From positions 1-8,617 of the forward strand of contig JAQUJJ010000147.1 of the NCBI GenBank assembly GCA_028681035.1: DNA of 8,617 bases, given 5' to 3'. Shown here one piece after another: positions 1 to 8,096 of this stretch (position 1 is its first letter; each line of letters begins with the position of its first letter). Both the position numbers and the translations under genes were made by a program. This DNA comes from Candidatus Cloacimonadota bacterium (GTDB lineage Bacteria; Cloacimonadota; Cloacimonadia; Cloacimonadales; Cloacimonadaceae). The notes below the pieces were generated by a model that saw only the letters and a list, made by a program, of their open reading frames with translations, had not been told where the DNA came from and searched no databases.

Positions 1-141
1 CTGCGCTTTGGCGGCAAACTGAGCGAGCCCTTCCGCTTTGAAGCAGAGCGCAATCTCAAGATCATCATCGAGCTGGAAGATGGGCTGGATTCCTTGCAGC
101 AGTTTGAAAGGGCGATTGAGATATTGGTGATGTGGGATTAA
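1..141 (+). CDS. C-terminal end of an unidentified protein, cut by the window edge
   Basis: An open frame runs from the first base to a TAA at 139-141 and gives 46 residues. It starts with LRFGGKLSEPFRFEAERN, continues through a hydrophobic and acidic stretch (KIIIELEDGLDSL) and ends in EILVMWD. I do not recognise the family. The codons look genuine: this stretch is about 54% GC over its first 120 bases, clearly richer than most of the neighbouring operon. The gene converges on drmB with only 30 bp between the two stop codons, and no obvious hairpin terminator is visible there. It is probably a resident chromosomal gene at the border of the defence locus, but that is inference. Confidence 0.6.
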   Translation: MRFGGKLSEPFRFEAERNLKIIIELEDGLDSLQQFERAIEILVMWD

Positions 142-171
142 GGGATTACTGCGGTTTCTTAGTCTATTATA

Positions 172-1800
172 TCATCGTGATAGAGCTTTAATAAACCCAT
201 AGTCATCGTTAATAACTAATGCCCTATCAAGTAATAGGTTAAAAGACTCACAAGAGGTTTCTGGAAGCAAGCTGCACGAGAAGCACACAGAGTTATTGCT
301 GTTGCATACAGGATCGTTGGTACAAAACCTTGCCTTATCAAAAGCCTCAGCCAGCAATTGGCGGAGGTCACCTCTTTCTGTGATGGTAACTATTCCCCCA
401 TAGCTACCTTCAGAACCGGCAACAGTATAGATCATAATCCCGGCGTGAAAACCTGAAGAACAATAAATCCTTTCGCTCAGGGAAGAAGCGGGATAGCCAC
501 ATACAAATTCAAGTTGTTTAATAAGTAAATGTGAGATTGTGTGAAGTAGAATGTACTTATATAAAGCGTAACCTGTGATATTATCATTGCCGAAGGGATT
601 GAAGTTTTTGAGAGCTTCGCTATGATTACTAAAGCGTTGTCGAAAACTCTCATGCTGCTGGGCGGTCAAGTACCATTTACGAATTGCAAGATCATCAAAG
701 ACCATAAGGAAACCTTCGCCTGCCAATTCTACACTAGGAAGATACCGGGTTTTTTCCCCCGCGTTTGTAACATGTCTGGATTTACCTGTTTCAAAAATTG
801 TGCCGGAGCTAATGGGATTGATTCTACTGTAAGAGCACAATACCGTAGCCATACTCAAAGTTCTGATTGAAATTAATGATATGGTGTTAGTTATAGGAGG
901 CATTGATTTGAGATAGATCGGATCTTCGTCGGCAAAGTCATCATTTTTAGCTTTGGAGATCATATATTCAAATTCATCACATCTATAATTCATTTCGGAG
1001 CCAGGATCATCTTCACTGCTTCTTTTTGAGACAGGGATCATCAGGCTTCTCAGTATTTCCGGAAAATAAACACTGTTGCTCGATTTTAAAACTGTTTGCA
1101 TTGATTCCTTGTCTGATGCTGGATTGAAGATACCAGACAGGTTTACCGATAACTTACATCTTTTACAAGAGATCCAGATTGATCCTAAATTATCCCGGTT
1201 AGCTGAGCTGCGGTACATGAACTCGTGTTTTTCACACTTCTCTGCTCCTAAATCCTTATCGTTGAACCAGTCTTCCCAAGGGAAATCTCCAATTTGCCCT
1301 GCCTCAGAGACTTGGATGAATCTGACCTGCTCCAGCAATATATACTTTGCCTTCTTGGCACCTGATGCCATTTGGCAATCGGGGCAGTAAAGATTGAATC
1401 TGCCTTTCAGATTCGTCATCTTGTATCTGTGCTGCCAATCGGAGTATTTCATAAAGCGCTTGCACACAGGGCAAAACATCCATTGAGGAAAGAATTCTGC
1501 CGAGATTAAGCTGGTATCTGATGCAACTTTGTGTCCTGAATGAGTCGTGCTATTTGATGGTACTTTTAGAAGATATGTCAGATTAGGAAAGGTGGCCTTC
1601 AATCTACTAATTAGCCTGTGGTCTTGTACAGAAATAGAATTAACTGTTTCTCTATCTTTGCCATCGACCTCATGGATAAAGTATGGCCACTTCTCAAGGG
1701 GTTGAATTTGCAGAGATCCCTCTGGAGTCTCAATCAAGGACCCTATCCCCCCATAAGAGCTAATCACACCATGACAGGATAACTCATAGTATCTATTCAT
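172..1800 (-). CDS. drmB: DISARM protein DrmB (DUF1998-type C-terminus, zinc-binding)
   Basis: The 542-aa product looks like DrmB, the DUF1998-family partner of the DrmA helicase. The N-terminus (residues 10-40: HGVISSYGGIGSLIET, then a tryptophan at 38) matches the pattern usual at the start of DrmB proteins. Two cysteine clusters suggest zinc ribbons: C110/C113 with C139/C142, and C189/H192 with C212/C215. The C-terminal region (about 415-520) carries the DUF1998 hallmarks: HTISHLLIKQLEF at 420-432, the GSYGGI segment at 465-470, and a terminal cysteine cluster at C493, C499, C506, C509 and C517. In known DISARM systems DrmB binds DrmA, and the pair binds DNA. The start is fixed by AGAGGAA (1809-1815) with 8 nt spacing. 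The ATG lies inside the end of drmA (8-nt overlap), implying coupled translation. It is the last gene of the operon; no drmC follows. Confidence 0.88.
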   Translation of the reverse strand: MNRYYELSCHGVISSYGGIGSLIETPEGSLQIQPLEKWPYFIHEVDGKDRETVNSISVQDHRLISRLKATFPNLTYLLKVPSNSTTHSGHKVASDTSLISAEFFPQWMFCPVCKRFMKYSDWQHRYKMTNLKGRFNLYCPDCQMASGAKKAKYILLEQVRFIQVSEAGQIGDFPWEDWFNDKDLGAEKCEKHEFMYRSSANRDNLGSIWISCKRCKLSVNLSGIFNPASDKESMQTVLKSSNSVYFPEILRSLMIPVSKRSSEDDPGSEMNYRCDEFEYMISKAKNDDFADEDPIYLKSMPPITNTISLISIRTLSMATVLCSYSRINPISSGTIFETGKSRHVTNAGEKTRYLPSVELAGEGFLMVFDDLAIRKWYLTAQQHESFRQRFSNHSEALKNFNPFGNDNITGYALYKYILLHTISHLLIKQLEFVCGYPASSLSERIYCSSGFHAGIMIYTVAGSEGSYGGIVTITERGDLRQLLAEAFDKARFCTNDPVCNSNNSVCFSCSLLPETSCESFNLLLDRALVINDDYGFIKALSR

Positions 1801-4800
1801 AATCTGTGTTCCTCTTTTTCGCTCTAGGTGGTGCGAGTTTAATCACTGCATTCGGGCTGATCTCACGCATAGAATTCATGGTAAGCCAATCGCTATCATC
1901 ATAATCCATTATAGTGGCGTCTGATGCATTAAGCAAAAGCTTTCTGAAAGTGAGCTCGGGATCGATTGATAGCTTTTCTTGCAAAATATCCATGTGTGTT
2001 TTTAGCCTGGATCGGAAAAATGGCATCATTGTAGGATCATCCTGCATCCTCTTAGACATAAAATTGATATAATCGTCAAGATCCTGTAAGCTAAGGTCTT
2101 GGAGAGAAGAAATACCCTTTATCATACGGATATAAGCCGCCAAAAGAGTTGGCATCATCTTGCGAATTGCTACGCGTGTGTAAGGAGTAACAGATATTGG
2201 CTCTACATAGCGATAGTAATTTTGGTGAAATGAAGCGAAATTTTCGTAGTGTGACTTATCTCTGGCTTTGAATGGGTTAAAAAGGGTAAGCACTAGCCCG
2301 GGGTGATTACGAGCAATACGACTTGTAACCTGGATATATTCCGAAACACTTTTGGGTTGCCCGTTCATTAATATCAGATTCAAGCGGGGAATGTCAAGAC
2401 CCACCGAGATCATATTCGTGGCAAACACAATATCAATGGCGTTGCTCTGAACTTGACTGGGATCATTACTTAAGATGCTCGGCATCTCCAGGGATTTGAG
2501 CACTTGTTTTACTTCGTGGCCAGGAATCCGGCTTGTTAATTCTTTGGGATGGCGCAACCAAAACTTCTTGCTACTGGGATTACGCCTGAGAACCATCTGA
2601 GAGTATGCTTGCTGTACTTCATCTCTGGTTTTACTGTACATACGTCCAAGTTCTCTCAGTGAATTATAGTAAGACACCACCGTCCAATAGTTATCGAGAT
2701 CTTCATCAATCCGGCCTGCTAACTCAAGACGTCCGAACAAGAGCAGAGCCAGTAGCTTTACTTGGGTAGATGTAACTGTCTTACCCGTGGGGCAGATGCC
2801 AACATATTCCCGATTAAGGTTGTTCTGGTCTGTTTTGGCAAAGAAGTTATCCCCAAAATGCAACCCTGAAGGAGGAAAAGTAAATACATCTCGATTACCA
2901 AATAGCCCTTTCACCTGAGCGGCAGCGTTTTTAATTGTAGCTGTGGAGGCTACAATTCTGGGCATTTTATTCCTCTTTTTGCACAGCATTTCTACTACGC
3001 TTTCAAATAAAGCCGAGATGCTACCCAAGGGACCGGAAATAAGATGCAGTTCGTCTTGGATTATTAGGTCTGGAGGCAGATTACCCTCTTCAGAACCAAA
3101 AAAGGCTGAAGCTTCTTCTACCCAGGCAAGGCGAGCAAACTTATCAACAGTGGCAAAAAGCAATGACGGTGGATTGTGATAAAGGCTTTCATCCACTAAA
3201 TCTATCGGCAAACCTTGGTGAAAAAAGCATTCTGGATTTAGACAAAAAACCTCAAATTTATCCTTCAGGCTGTTGAATCCTATTTTATCCTCGCCAATGA
3301 GGCTAGTGCCACACCAAGGACAATGGCTGATAGGAAACTTATTTTGCCGCTGAGCTTCTTCTATATTTGGCACCTCAAAGATCTTGTTGATAACATCTTC
3401 TGCAGAGCCATCAGCATCTCGAAGCTTATTGGGCGAAGAAGCGACGCCTATCCATAGTCCTATGGAAAATGGCCCATTATCAATAGATTGCCGCATGAAC
3501 TTGGAACAAACGTAATTCAGTGAAAGGATCATTCTGGATGCCCGCTCAAATTGCTGAGCAGTAAGCAAGCGCAAAGTATAACGCATAATCACGGAAGTAC
3601 CGTATCCAGCAGAACCATATTTGAAACGTCTGAACAAAAGCGAGAACATTGATAGCAGGAAATAGGCTTCGGTTTTACCTCCTCCGGTAGGAAACCAGAG
3701 CAAGTCAACACTATTAGACCTAGTCTCGGATTCAGGATTAGTAATGCACTCTATATTGATTAACAAGAACGCCAGCTGAAAAGCATGATAATATATGTTT
3801 TCTGCTTCATTGCCGGGTTCTGGATTTCCTTGGGGGTCAATCTTTAACATATTAATAAGCATCGCACTATTAGCAAGACGATAAAGCGCCAAATAGCTTG
3901 GGTTATGTAGCAGTTGGATACCTTCACGCATTCTACTTAATGCACATCTCTGATTGGTAACCATCGTCTGTGCAGCTTCTTGATATCTGGAGTCGAGTTC
4001 AAGAGATGATTTAACCTGTGTTTCAACCCATGATTCATAACCATCCACAAAGAGGTTCAACCAATGCAGGATTTGAACGTCTGTGCTGGATGCATAGTAA
4101 CTGCTGGCCTTGATTTTTAAGGCAGATCTGGCCTCACAATCAAGATTAGCGTTTATGGTAACAGGAGGTATTATTGAGGGAAGATACTCTGTTTGGATCA
4201 GCATTGTTTTTCCATCCACTTCATGCCAGGAACACGCGCAATTGTGCGCTTGAGCATATACTTTAGAATCCCGATACTGACAATCAATGATTTTGTCTTC
4301 AAGAGTGGCATAGGAGGGCAATTGAGGTTGAGGAAGAGGAATGATATTACCGTTTTGCACTTTGATCTTGCACTGATACATACACACATAGTTCATGTTG
4401 GGGCTGCGCTTCTGCATATTGCCCAGAGATTTTCTGTCGTGGCTATTCTCCAATAGCACTTTCACCACTTTTCGCTCTGGCTTGCTTTCAATCAATAACG
4501 AGTGTAATCTGTAAATTATCGAAGTATTATTGATTACTTTCGAATGAATACATACGGGTTTGTGAATTTCGAGTTCAGACAAATCTATCCTATATTCAAA
4601 GGTATGCAAACGCCTTATCCAAACTTTTCGGTATAACGAAAATACCGATTCTAAGATGCTGTTTATCCTCTCATAACGATTTTTCTCTGCTCCTTTAGCC
4701 TTAATCGAGTTTAAGCGCTCGTAAACTTTTCGTCGAATGATTCTGATATTTTCAAAATCTCCACTTATCTTTTCCATGCTGTTGCCTATCAGCTTTCTGG

Positions 4801-5362
4801 TAAGGGATACTGAATTAGTTTCATTGTCATAAGCCAGTAGGTTACCCAAGTACTCTTTATTATCGGCATTAAGATGTCGAATCAGCTCATAATCCTGATA
4901 ATCCATCTTGATTCGTAACTTAGGATGGATTTCCTGAGTGGGATCAAGTTGACGATAACTGCCAAAGCTGATGTTGACCACAAAATCTTGGGCTTCTCCA
5001 TTCAGGCAGAATGATAGCCCCAAGGAGCTGGGGTAAAGCTCTGGCCGGGTAAAATCATCGTTGGATATTTTCCCTTGATCCACGAAGTTATCTAATTCTT
5101 CAATACTTTTATCCCAGTCTGGATCATGTTGAGACTGTGGCTCTTCCTCGTCGAACAGATTAATTTCTATTTGCTGCTCATCATCTGAGGATTCGGACAG
5201 ATTATTTAATTGAGGAAATATAATTCCCGACGAATACTTGTTGAGAGGATAGTCCGATATTATTTCTTCTTCATCGTTGTCAATAAAAGTATCGTTGCTT
5301 GGCCCAATTAAATGCTTGCTCAATAGTTCTTTGAGGATGTTTCTGGGATCGCTATTCTTCAT
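1793..5362 (-). CDS. drmA: DISARM helicase DrmA (SF2 helicase with zinc-finger insertion)
   Basis: A 1189-aa SF2 helicase. Visible motifs are I (FPTGGGKTEA, 557-566, K563/T564), Ia region (YTLRLLTAQQFERA, 595-608), II as DELH (770-773), III (STAT, 806-809), V (ATNMISVGLDIPR, 981-993) and VI (QVTSRIAR, 1011-1018). A four-cysteine cluster C681/C684/C707/C712 sits between motifs Ia and II and probably binds zinc. After motif VI come PGLVLTLFNPF, RDKSHYE (1034-1040) and VEPISVTPYTR, a tail typical of DUF1998-partnered defence helicases. About 540 residues precede the motor. They include KYSSGIIFP (42-50), an acidic linker (about 56-96) and SSLGLSF (112-118), features I associate with DrmA. GGGAG at 5369-5373, 6 nt before the ATG, supports the start. 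The gene overlaps drmE by 11 nt and drmB by 8 nt. DrmA is expected to be the ATP-driven motor of the DrmAB complex acting on phage DNA. A generic DUF1998-linked helicase outside DISARM is the main alternative. Confidence 0.88.
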   Translation of the reverse strand: MKNSDPRNILKELLSKHLIGPSNDTFIDNDEEEIISDYPLNKYSSGIIFPQLNNLSESSDDEQQIEINLFDEEEPQSQHDPDWDKSIEELDNFVDQGKISNDDFTRPELYPSSLGLSFCLNGEAQDFVVNISFGSYRQLDPTQEIHPKLRIKMDYQDYELIRHLNADNKEYLGNLLAYDNETNSVSLTRKLIGNSMEKISGDFENIRIIRRKVYERLNSIKAKGAEKNRYERINSILESVFSLYRKVWIRRLHTFEYRIDLSELEIHKPVCIHSKVINNTSIIYRLHSLLIESKPERKVVKVLLENSHDRKSLGNMQKRSPNMNYVCMYQCKIKVQNGNIIPLPQPQLPSYATLEDKIIDCQYRDSKVYAQAHNCACSWHEVDGKTMLIQTEYLPSIIPPVTINANLDCEARSALKIKASSYYASSTDVQILHWLNLFVDGYESWVETQVKSSLELDSRYQEAAQTMVTNQRCALSRMREGIQLLHNPSYLALYRLANSAMLINMLKIDPQGNPEPGNEAENIYYHAFQLAFLLINIECITNPESETRSNSVDLLWFPTGGGKTEAYFLLSMFSLLFRRFKYGSAGYGTSVIMRYTLRLLTAQQFERASRMILSLNYVCSKFMRQSIDNGPFSIGLWIGVASSPNKLRDADGSAEDVINKIFEVPNIEEAQRQNKFPISHCPWCGTSLIGEDKIGFNSLKDKFEVFCLNPECFFHQGLPIDLVDESLYHNPPSLLFATVDKFARLAWVEEASAFFGSEEGNLPPDLIIQDELHLISGPLGSISALFESVVEMLCKKRNKMPRIVASTATIKNAAAQVKGLFGNRDVFTFPPSGLHFGDNFFAKTDQNNLNREYVGICPTGKTVTSTQVKLLALLLFGRLELAGRIDEDLDNYWTVVSYYNSLRELGRMYSKTRDEVQQAYSQMVLRRNPSSKKFWLRHPKELTSRIPGHEVKQVLKSLEMPSILSNDPSQVQSNAIDIVFATNMISVGLDIPRLNLILMNGQPKSVSEYIQVTSRIARNHPGLVLTLFNPFKARDKSHYENFASFHQNYYRYVEPISVTPYTRVAIRKMMPTLLAAYIRMIKGISSLQDLSLQDLDDYINFMSKRMQDDPTMMPFFRSRLKTHMDILQEKLSIDPELTFRKLLLNASDATIMDYDDSDWLTMNSMREISPNAVIKLAPPRAKKRNTDYE

Positions 5363-7826
5363 CTTGTTCTCCCTGTTCTACAAGCTGAATAAACTTCCAT
5401 TCAATAAAGTTATGCTTGAGGATGCTCTTGATAGCCTGAACATCCAATTTCGAAAGCAAAGGATAGTCCTCAGTGTTATCACATACATATTGGCCAATAA
5501 ACTGATCATAATCTGTAGACTTGTTTAAAATAATTGCTTGGGCTTCAGTACTGAGATTGTGCCCCAAACTAATCATTACTCCGGTAAAAAAGTCTCTGTG
5601 TGAACTTATATCTGCTACTTCACTACTGCTCAAAAATCCTTGCTCGTTAAGGAATTTAGTGAGTTTTTCAAGTTTGGATTTCTGAGGAAACCGTACCTTA
5701 GCATTTGCTGAAACCCAATTATGCAAGAGATATTCAGATCTGAGCCCCGTGTACAAAGAGAGTGTTTTCAAACGTTCCTCATTGTATGTAGGTTTGGTAA
5801 ATGCCTCAATATCATCCGGTTCAAAAACCGTGAGTTCCAGATACTCTCGCAGCTTTTGTTTCCAAAGCATTGAAAATATTTCTACTTGAGCAAATCTCTC
5901 AGACTCATCGCTGAGAATTTTGTATAGATAATCCCTACTTGTATTGGTGTAGAGGACTATGGTATCGCCAGCTTCAAGGTCAGTAACCGAGACTAAAGAG
6001 ATATCGTCGTCATCTTTTCTAAGCACCTTCTGAGGACAGCTAAGATTTTGGATGTTACCATCATCTCCTGATGCTCGTATACTGTAACTATCATAAATCT
6101 CGTATCTTGCACTGGAAGCGAATAGATCATCTGATACTTCATAGAATTTATCTTCAAATCTGCCAATTGGATCATCAATATATCCCTGATCATCTCTATG
6201 AAGATCAAGCTCTGGAAATAGTGTTTTATCTTTAGTGCCTGTGTTTTGTCTTTCCCAACGCTGCAACTTTTCTATCCGTGATTTTAGAATGCTGATCTCA
6301 GGCGGATACAGTAGCATGGTAATACATACTTCTCGATTAATAACTTGGCTGTGTAGCCAATTGATGAGTTTATCTTTTATTAGGTGAATGAAATAATACT
6401 TTTCCGTATGGCGACTCCTTTCAATTTCTCTGCGAAAATCCTTGTGTGATATGAGCAGGATATTGCTAATGCCTTGTTTTTCAATATTTTCACGCCAAAT
6501 CTCAATGTCATCGTTCTCAACTACAAGATTAATACGCTCGTATCCCAATCCAGAGAAACCAGACCAAACAGTGGGACATTCTTTTTTCAGTTTGTAGATT
6601 AGGTATATTTGGTTGATTATTTGAATTATATCCTGTTCAACGTCTTCTTTTTCATAATTATCAGAGAGCATTGATCTAGTTATATCTATCCTAGCTGCCT
6701 CCAACTGCTCATCGATGTCCTCCAACACATTAAGCTTGTCACCTAATATACTAAAGAAAAGCTTATGAGCAGCTCCAAAGTGCTCCAATGAGTCGTATTC
6801 TCCCCGCAGGTCTTTGCGAAAACCATAGTATTCAATGCAAGCATTCGTTAGTTCATCACAACCAGCCAAGGCCTTCATTTCAATTTCCATTTTACATTTG
6901 CCTAATAAACGGGATTCTTCATTCCTAGTCCAATGCCAGAGAAGCATGGAATTGTCTTGTTGAATGGCTTGATTTCCTATAAGGCAATAGCGCCTAAACA
7001 AACCGTTGCCGCAGTCGTTTTTTACAAGAGACTTCAATTTGCTGATTCTTGTATCTCCACTTACAACAAGATACTCATACTCACAATTTTCCATGTGTTT
7101 CAGCATATAGGTTCTGGCAAGTTCATAGTCACTTGCAACCAACACTATGGGGTCAATAGGAAGCGTTTCCTTGACACACTCTTTGTCGCTTGCAACAATA
7201 CTGCCAAAGGGAATACAATGATTGAGATTAAGGTTATTGAGCTGAGAAAAGAACTCGCCTTTATTGCAGATTACCACGATCTTCTTTTTAAAGAATGACG
7301 GAGGCTGTTCACTTCCCATTGTTAGGCTCTGGTAAAACTCTTTATACCTATCTAAGGCTTTATGACATTTTTGGTCTGAATAATATTTTTTATCCGCCAC
7401 AAAGTGTGTTAGCAGTACCTCAGATATATCTTTATAATGAGTAAGTCTGTCTCCGCCTTTCACCTTGCTACCCAAAGTGAAATTATTGCAATTATATTTA
7501 TAGTAATATGAGATTCCTTCGCGGATAAAAATGTAATGAGACTTCAGGGTTTCAACTTCAGGCATATGCAGCATGGAGCTTTTTGCTAACAAAGTGTATG
7601 CCGCGGGCATCAATATAGCCAGAGTTATGTTTTGTGGGCTGTTTTGGCTATTTGTACCAATGTAGATGTTTTTCCCTTCTTCAAAAGCCTTTTGTGTTAT
7701 AAGGGAATTGATCAGATGAAAATCACTTTCGTAGACACCACTATAGCCTGGGATATCTTTGTATTCTTCAAGAGCCACTTCTGCCATAGGGATCAAGCTG
7801 TATATATCTTTTCGTTTTTCATTCAT
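5352..7826 (-). CDS. drmE: Probable DISARM class 2 protein DrmE (divergent)
   Basis: The 824-aa product lies directly upstream of, and overlaps, drmA. That position and size fit DrmE, the class 2-specific DISARM component; sequence motifs alone would not establish it. I see no Walker A, nuclease, methylase or cysteine-cluster motif, no signal peptide and no membrane segment, so a cytoplasmic protein is likely. Regions that look folded include KNIYIGTNSQNSPQNITLA (52-70), which sits where a nucleotide loop might be but lacks the GKT signature, VLVASDYELARTYM (228-241), and LLYPPEISILKSRIEKLQRW (505-524). Further on are a VTDLEAGDTIVLYTNTSRDY segment (614-633) and a helical C-terminal part (about 685-770). 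The arrangement could be a decayed helicase-like fold, which is speculation. The start is unambiguous: AGAGGG at 7832-7837, 5 nt spacing, with an in-frame stop upstream and no other start codon between. Composition is AT-rich compared with drmA. Confidence 0.6.
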   Translation of the reverse strand: MNEKRKDIYSLIPMAEVALEEYKDIPGYSGVYESDFHLINSLITQKAFEEGKNIYIGTNSQNSPQNITLAILMPAAYTLLAKSSMLHMPEVETLKSHYIFIREGISYYYKYNCNNFTLGSKVKGGDRLTHYKDISEVLLTHFVADKKYYSDQKCHKALDRYKEFYQSLTMGSEQPPSFFKKKIVVICNKGEFFSQLNNLNLNHCIPFGSIVASDKECVKETLPIDPIVLVASDYELARTYMLKHMENCEYEYLVVSGDTRISKLKSLVKNDCGNGLFRRYCLIGNQAIQQDNSMLLWHWTRNEESRLLGKCKMEIEMKALAGCDELTNACIEYYGFRKDLRGEYDSLEHFGAAHKLFFSILGDKLNVLEDIDEQLEAARIDITRSMLSDNYEKEDVEQDIIQIINQIYLIYKLKKECPTVWSGFSGLGYERINLVVENDDIEIWRENIEKQGISNILLISHKDFRREIERSRHTEKYYFIHLIKDKLINWLHSQVINREVCITMLLYPPEISILKSRIEKLQRWERQNTGTKDKTLFPELDLHRDDQGYIDDPIGRFEDKFYEVSDDLFASSARYEIYDSYSIRASGDDGNIQNLSCPQKVLRKDDDDISLVSVTDLEAGDTIVLYTNTSRDYLYKILSDESERFAQVEIFSMLWKQKLREYLELTVFEPDDIEAFTKPTYNEERLKTLSLYTGLRSEYLLHNWVSANAKVRFPQKSKLEKLTKFLNEQGFLSSSEVADISSHRDFFTGVMISLGHNLSTEAQAIILNKSTDYDQFIGQYVCDNTEDYPLLSKLDVQAIKSILKHNFIEWKFIQLVEQGEQDEE

Positions 7827-7891
7827 AGTTTCCCTCTGTATGTATGGGTAAGCATTTTGTTTTCAGTATTAAGGATGAGATAGATCGCCAT
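7823..7891 (-). CDS. Possible 22-aa upstream ORF overlapping the drmE start
   Basis: A short frame encodes MAIYLILNTENK followed by MLTHTYRGKL. It has a strong ribosome site (GGTGGAG, 7898-7904, 6 nt before ATG), and its TGA overlaps the drmE ATG as ATGA. Such an arrangement would deliver terminating ribosomes onto drmE and could couple or tune its translation. The peptide matches nothing I recognise, and a frame this short can arise by chance. The good Shine-Dalgarno sequence combined with the exact stop-start overlap is the reason for listing it. It may also be the tail of a decayed gene. Confidence 0.3.
   Translation of the reverse strand: MAIYLILNTENKMLTHTYRGKL
7832..7837 (-). promoter_or_regulatory. 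Ribosome binding site of drmE
   Basis: The minus strand reads AGAGGG followed by AAACT and the ATG at 7826. It is a good SD match at 5 nt spacing and fixes the drmE start. It lies inside the 22-aa upstream frame, so ribosomes translating that frame would pass over it. Confidence 0.7.
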
Positions 7892-7923
7892 AGAAGTCTC
7901 CACCCTTTTTGAACACGACTTTC

Positions 7924-8040
7924 TTAATTATGTCTCTTTTGGTTCCTAACATACCAAAGCCTAAAATTAGAGCCGCCATTTCGCCATTGCATTAAATAAT
8001 TGGGTTGATACTGTAGGCTCTTATACCTTTCCATAAACAT
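7924..8040 (-). CDS. Possible 38-aa leader ORF or gene remnant upstream of drmE
   Basis: An open frame of 38 residues starts MFMERYKSLQYQPNYLMQW and ends NQKRHN. It is basic and aromatic, with no family I recognise. Its ribosome site is near perfect: AAGGAG at 8048-8053, 7 nt before the ATG. It lies on the operon strand between candidate promoters and drmE. A second, SD-less frame of 36 residues (7869-7979, starting MAALILGFGMLG) overlaps it in another phase, and the 22-aa frame uses the third phase. The three together could be leader peptides or one small gene broken by frameshifts. No function can be assigned. Confidence 0.33.
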   Translation of the reverse strand: MFMERYKSLQYQPNYLMQWRNGGSNFRLWYVRNQKRHN

Positions 8041-8047
8041 GTAGAAT

Positions 8048-8053
8048 CTCCTT
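8048..8053 (-). promoter_or_regulatory. Strong Shine-Dalgarno sequence before the 38-aa frame
   Basis: The minus strand reads AAGGAG, then ATTCTAC, then ATG at 8040. It is the best SD match in the window, better than those of the three large genes. This is the main reason to take the 38-aa frame seriously. Confidence 0.5.
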
Positions 8054-8067
8054 ATCGTCGAAGTTTC

Positions 8068-8096
8068 ATAAATTAATCCTAAAGAATGTTTGACAA
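8068..8096 (-). promoter_or_regulatory. Weak promoter candidate, proximal
   Basis: On the minus strand TTGTCA (8091-8096, 5 of 6 to the sigma-70 -35 consensus) is followed after 17 nt by ATTTAT (8068-8073, 3 of 6 to the -10 consensus). It points toward drmE and lies 27 nt ahead of the 38-aa frame. The -10 match is poor, so this is tentative. Confidence 0.22.

Noticed and set aside
142..171. Intrinsic terminator between the two converging genes
   Set aside because: No stem of useful length and no T-run in either direction. Termination must occur within the opposing genes or by another mechanism.
1076..1390. 104-residue open frame on the plus strand
   Set aside because: It is antisense to drmB and contains no motif. 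The minus-strand frame has clear cysteine clusters in the same region.
4193..4456. Overlapping open frames on both strands inside drmA
   Set aside because: Both are shadows of the continuous drmA frame, which has consistent helicase motifs on either side.
6933..7298. 121-residue open frame on the plus strand
   Set aside because: It lies wholly inside drmE on the opposite strand, has no ribosome site I can see and no family resemblance. It is a shadow frame.
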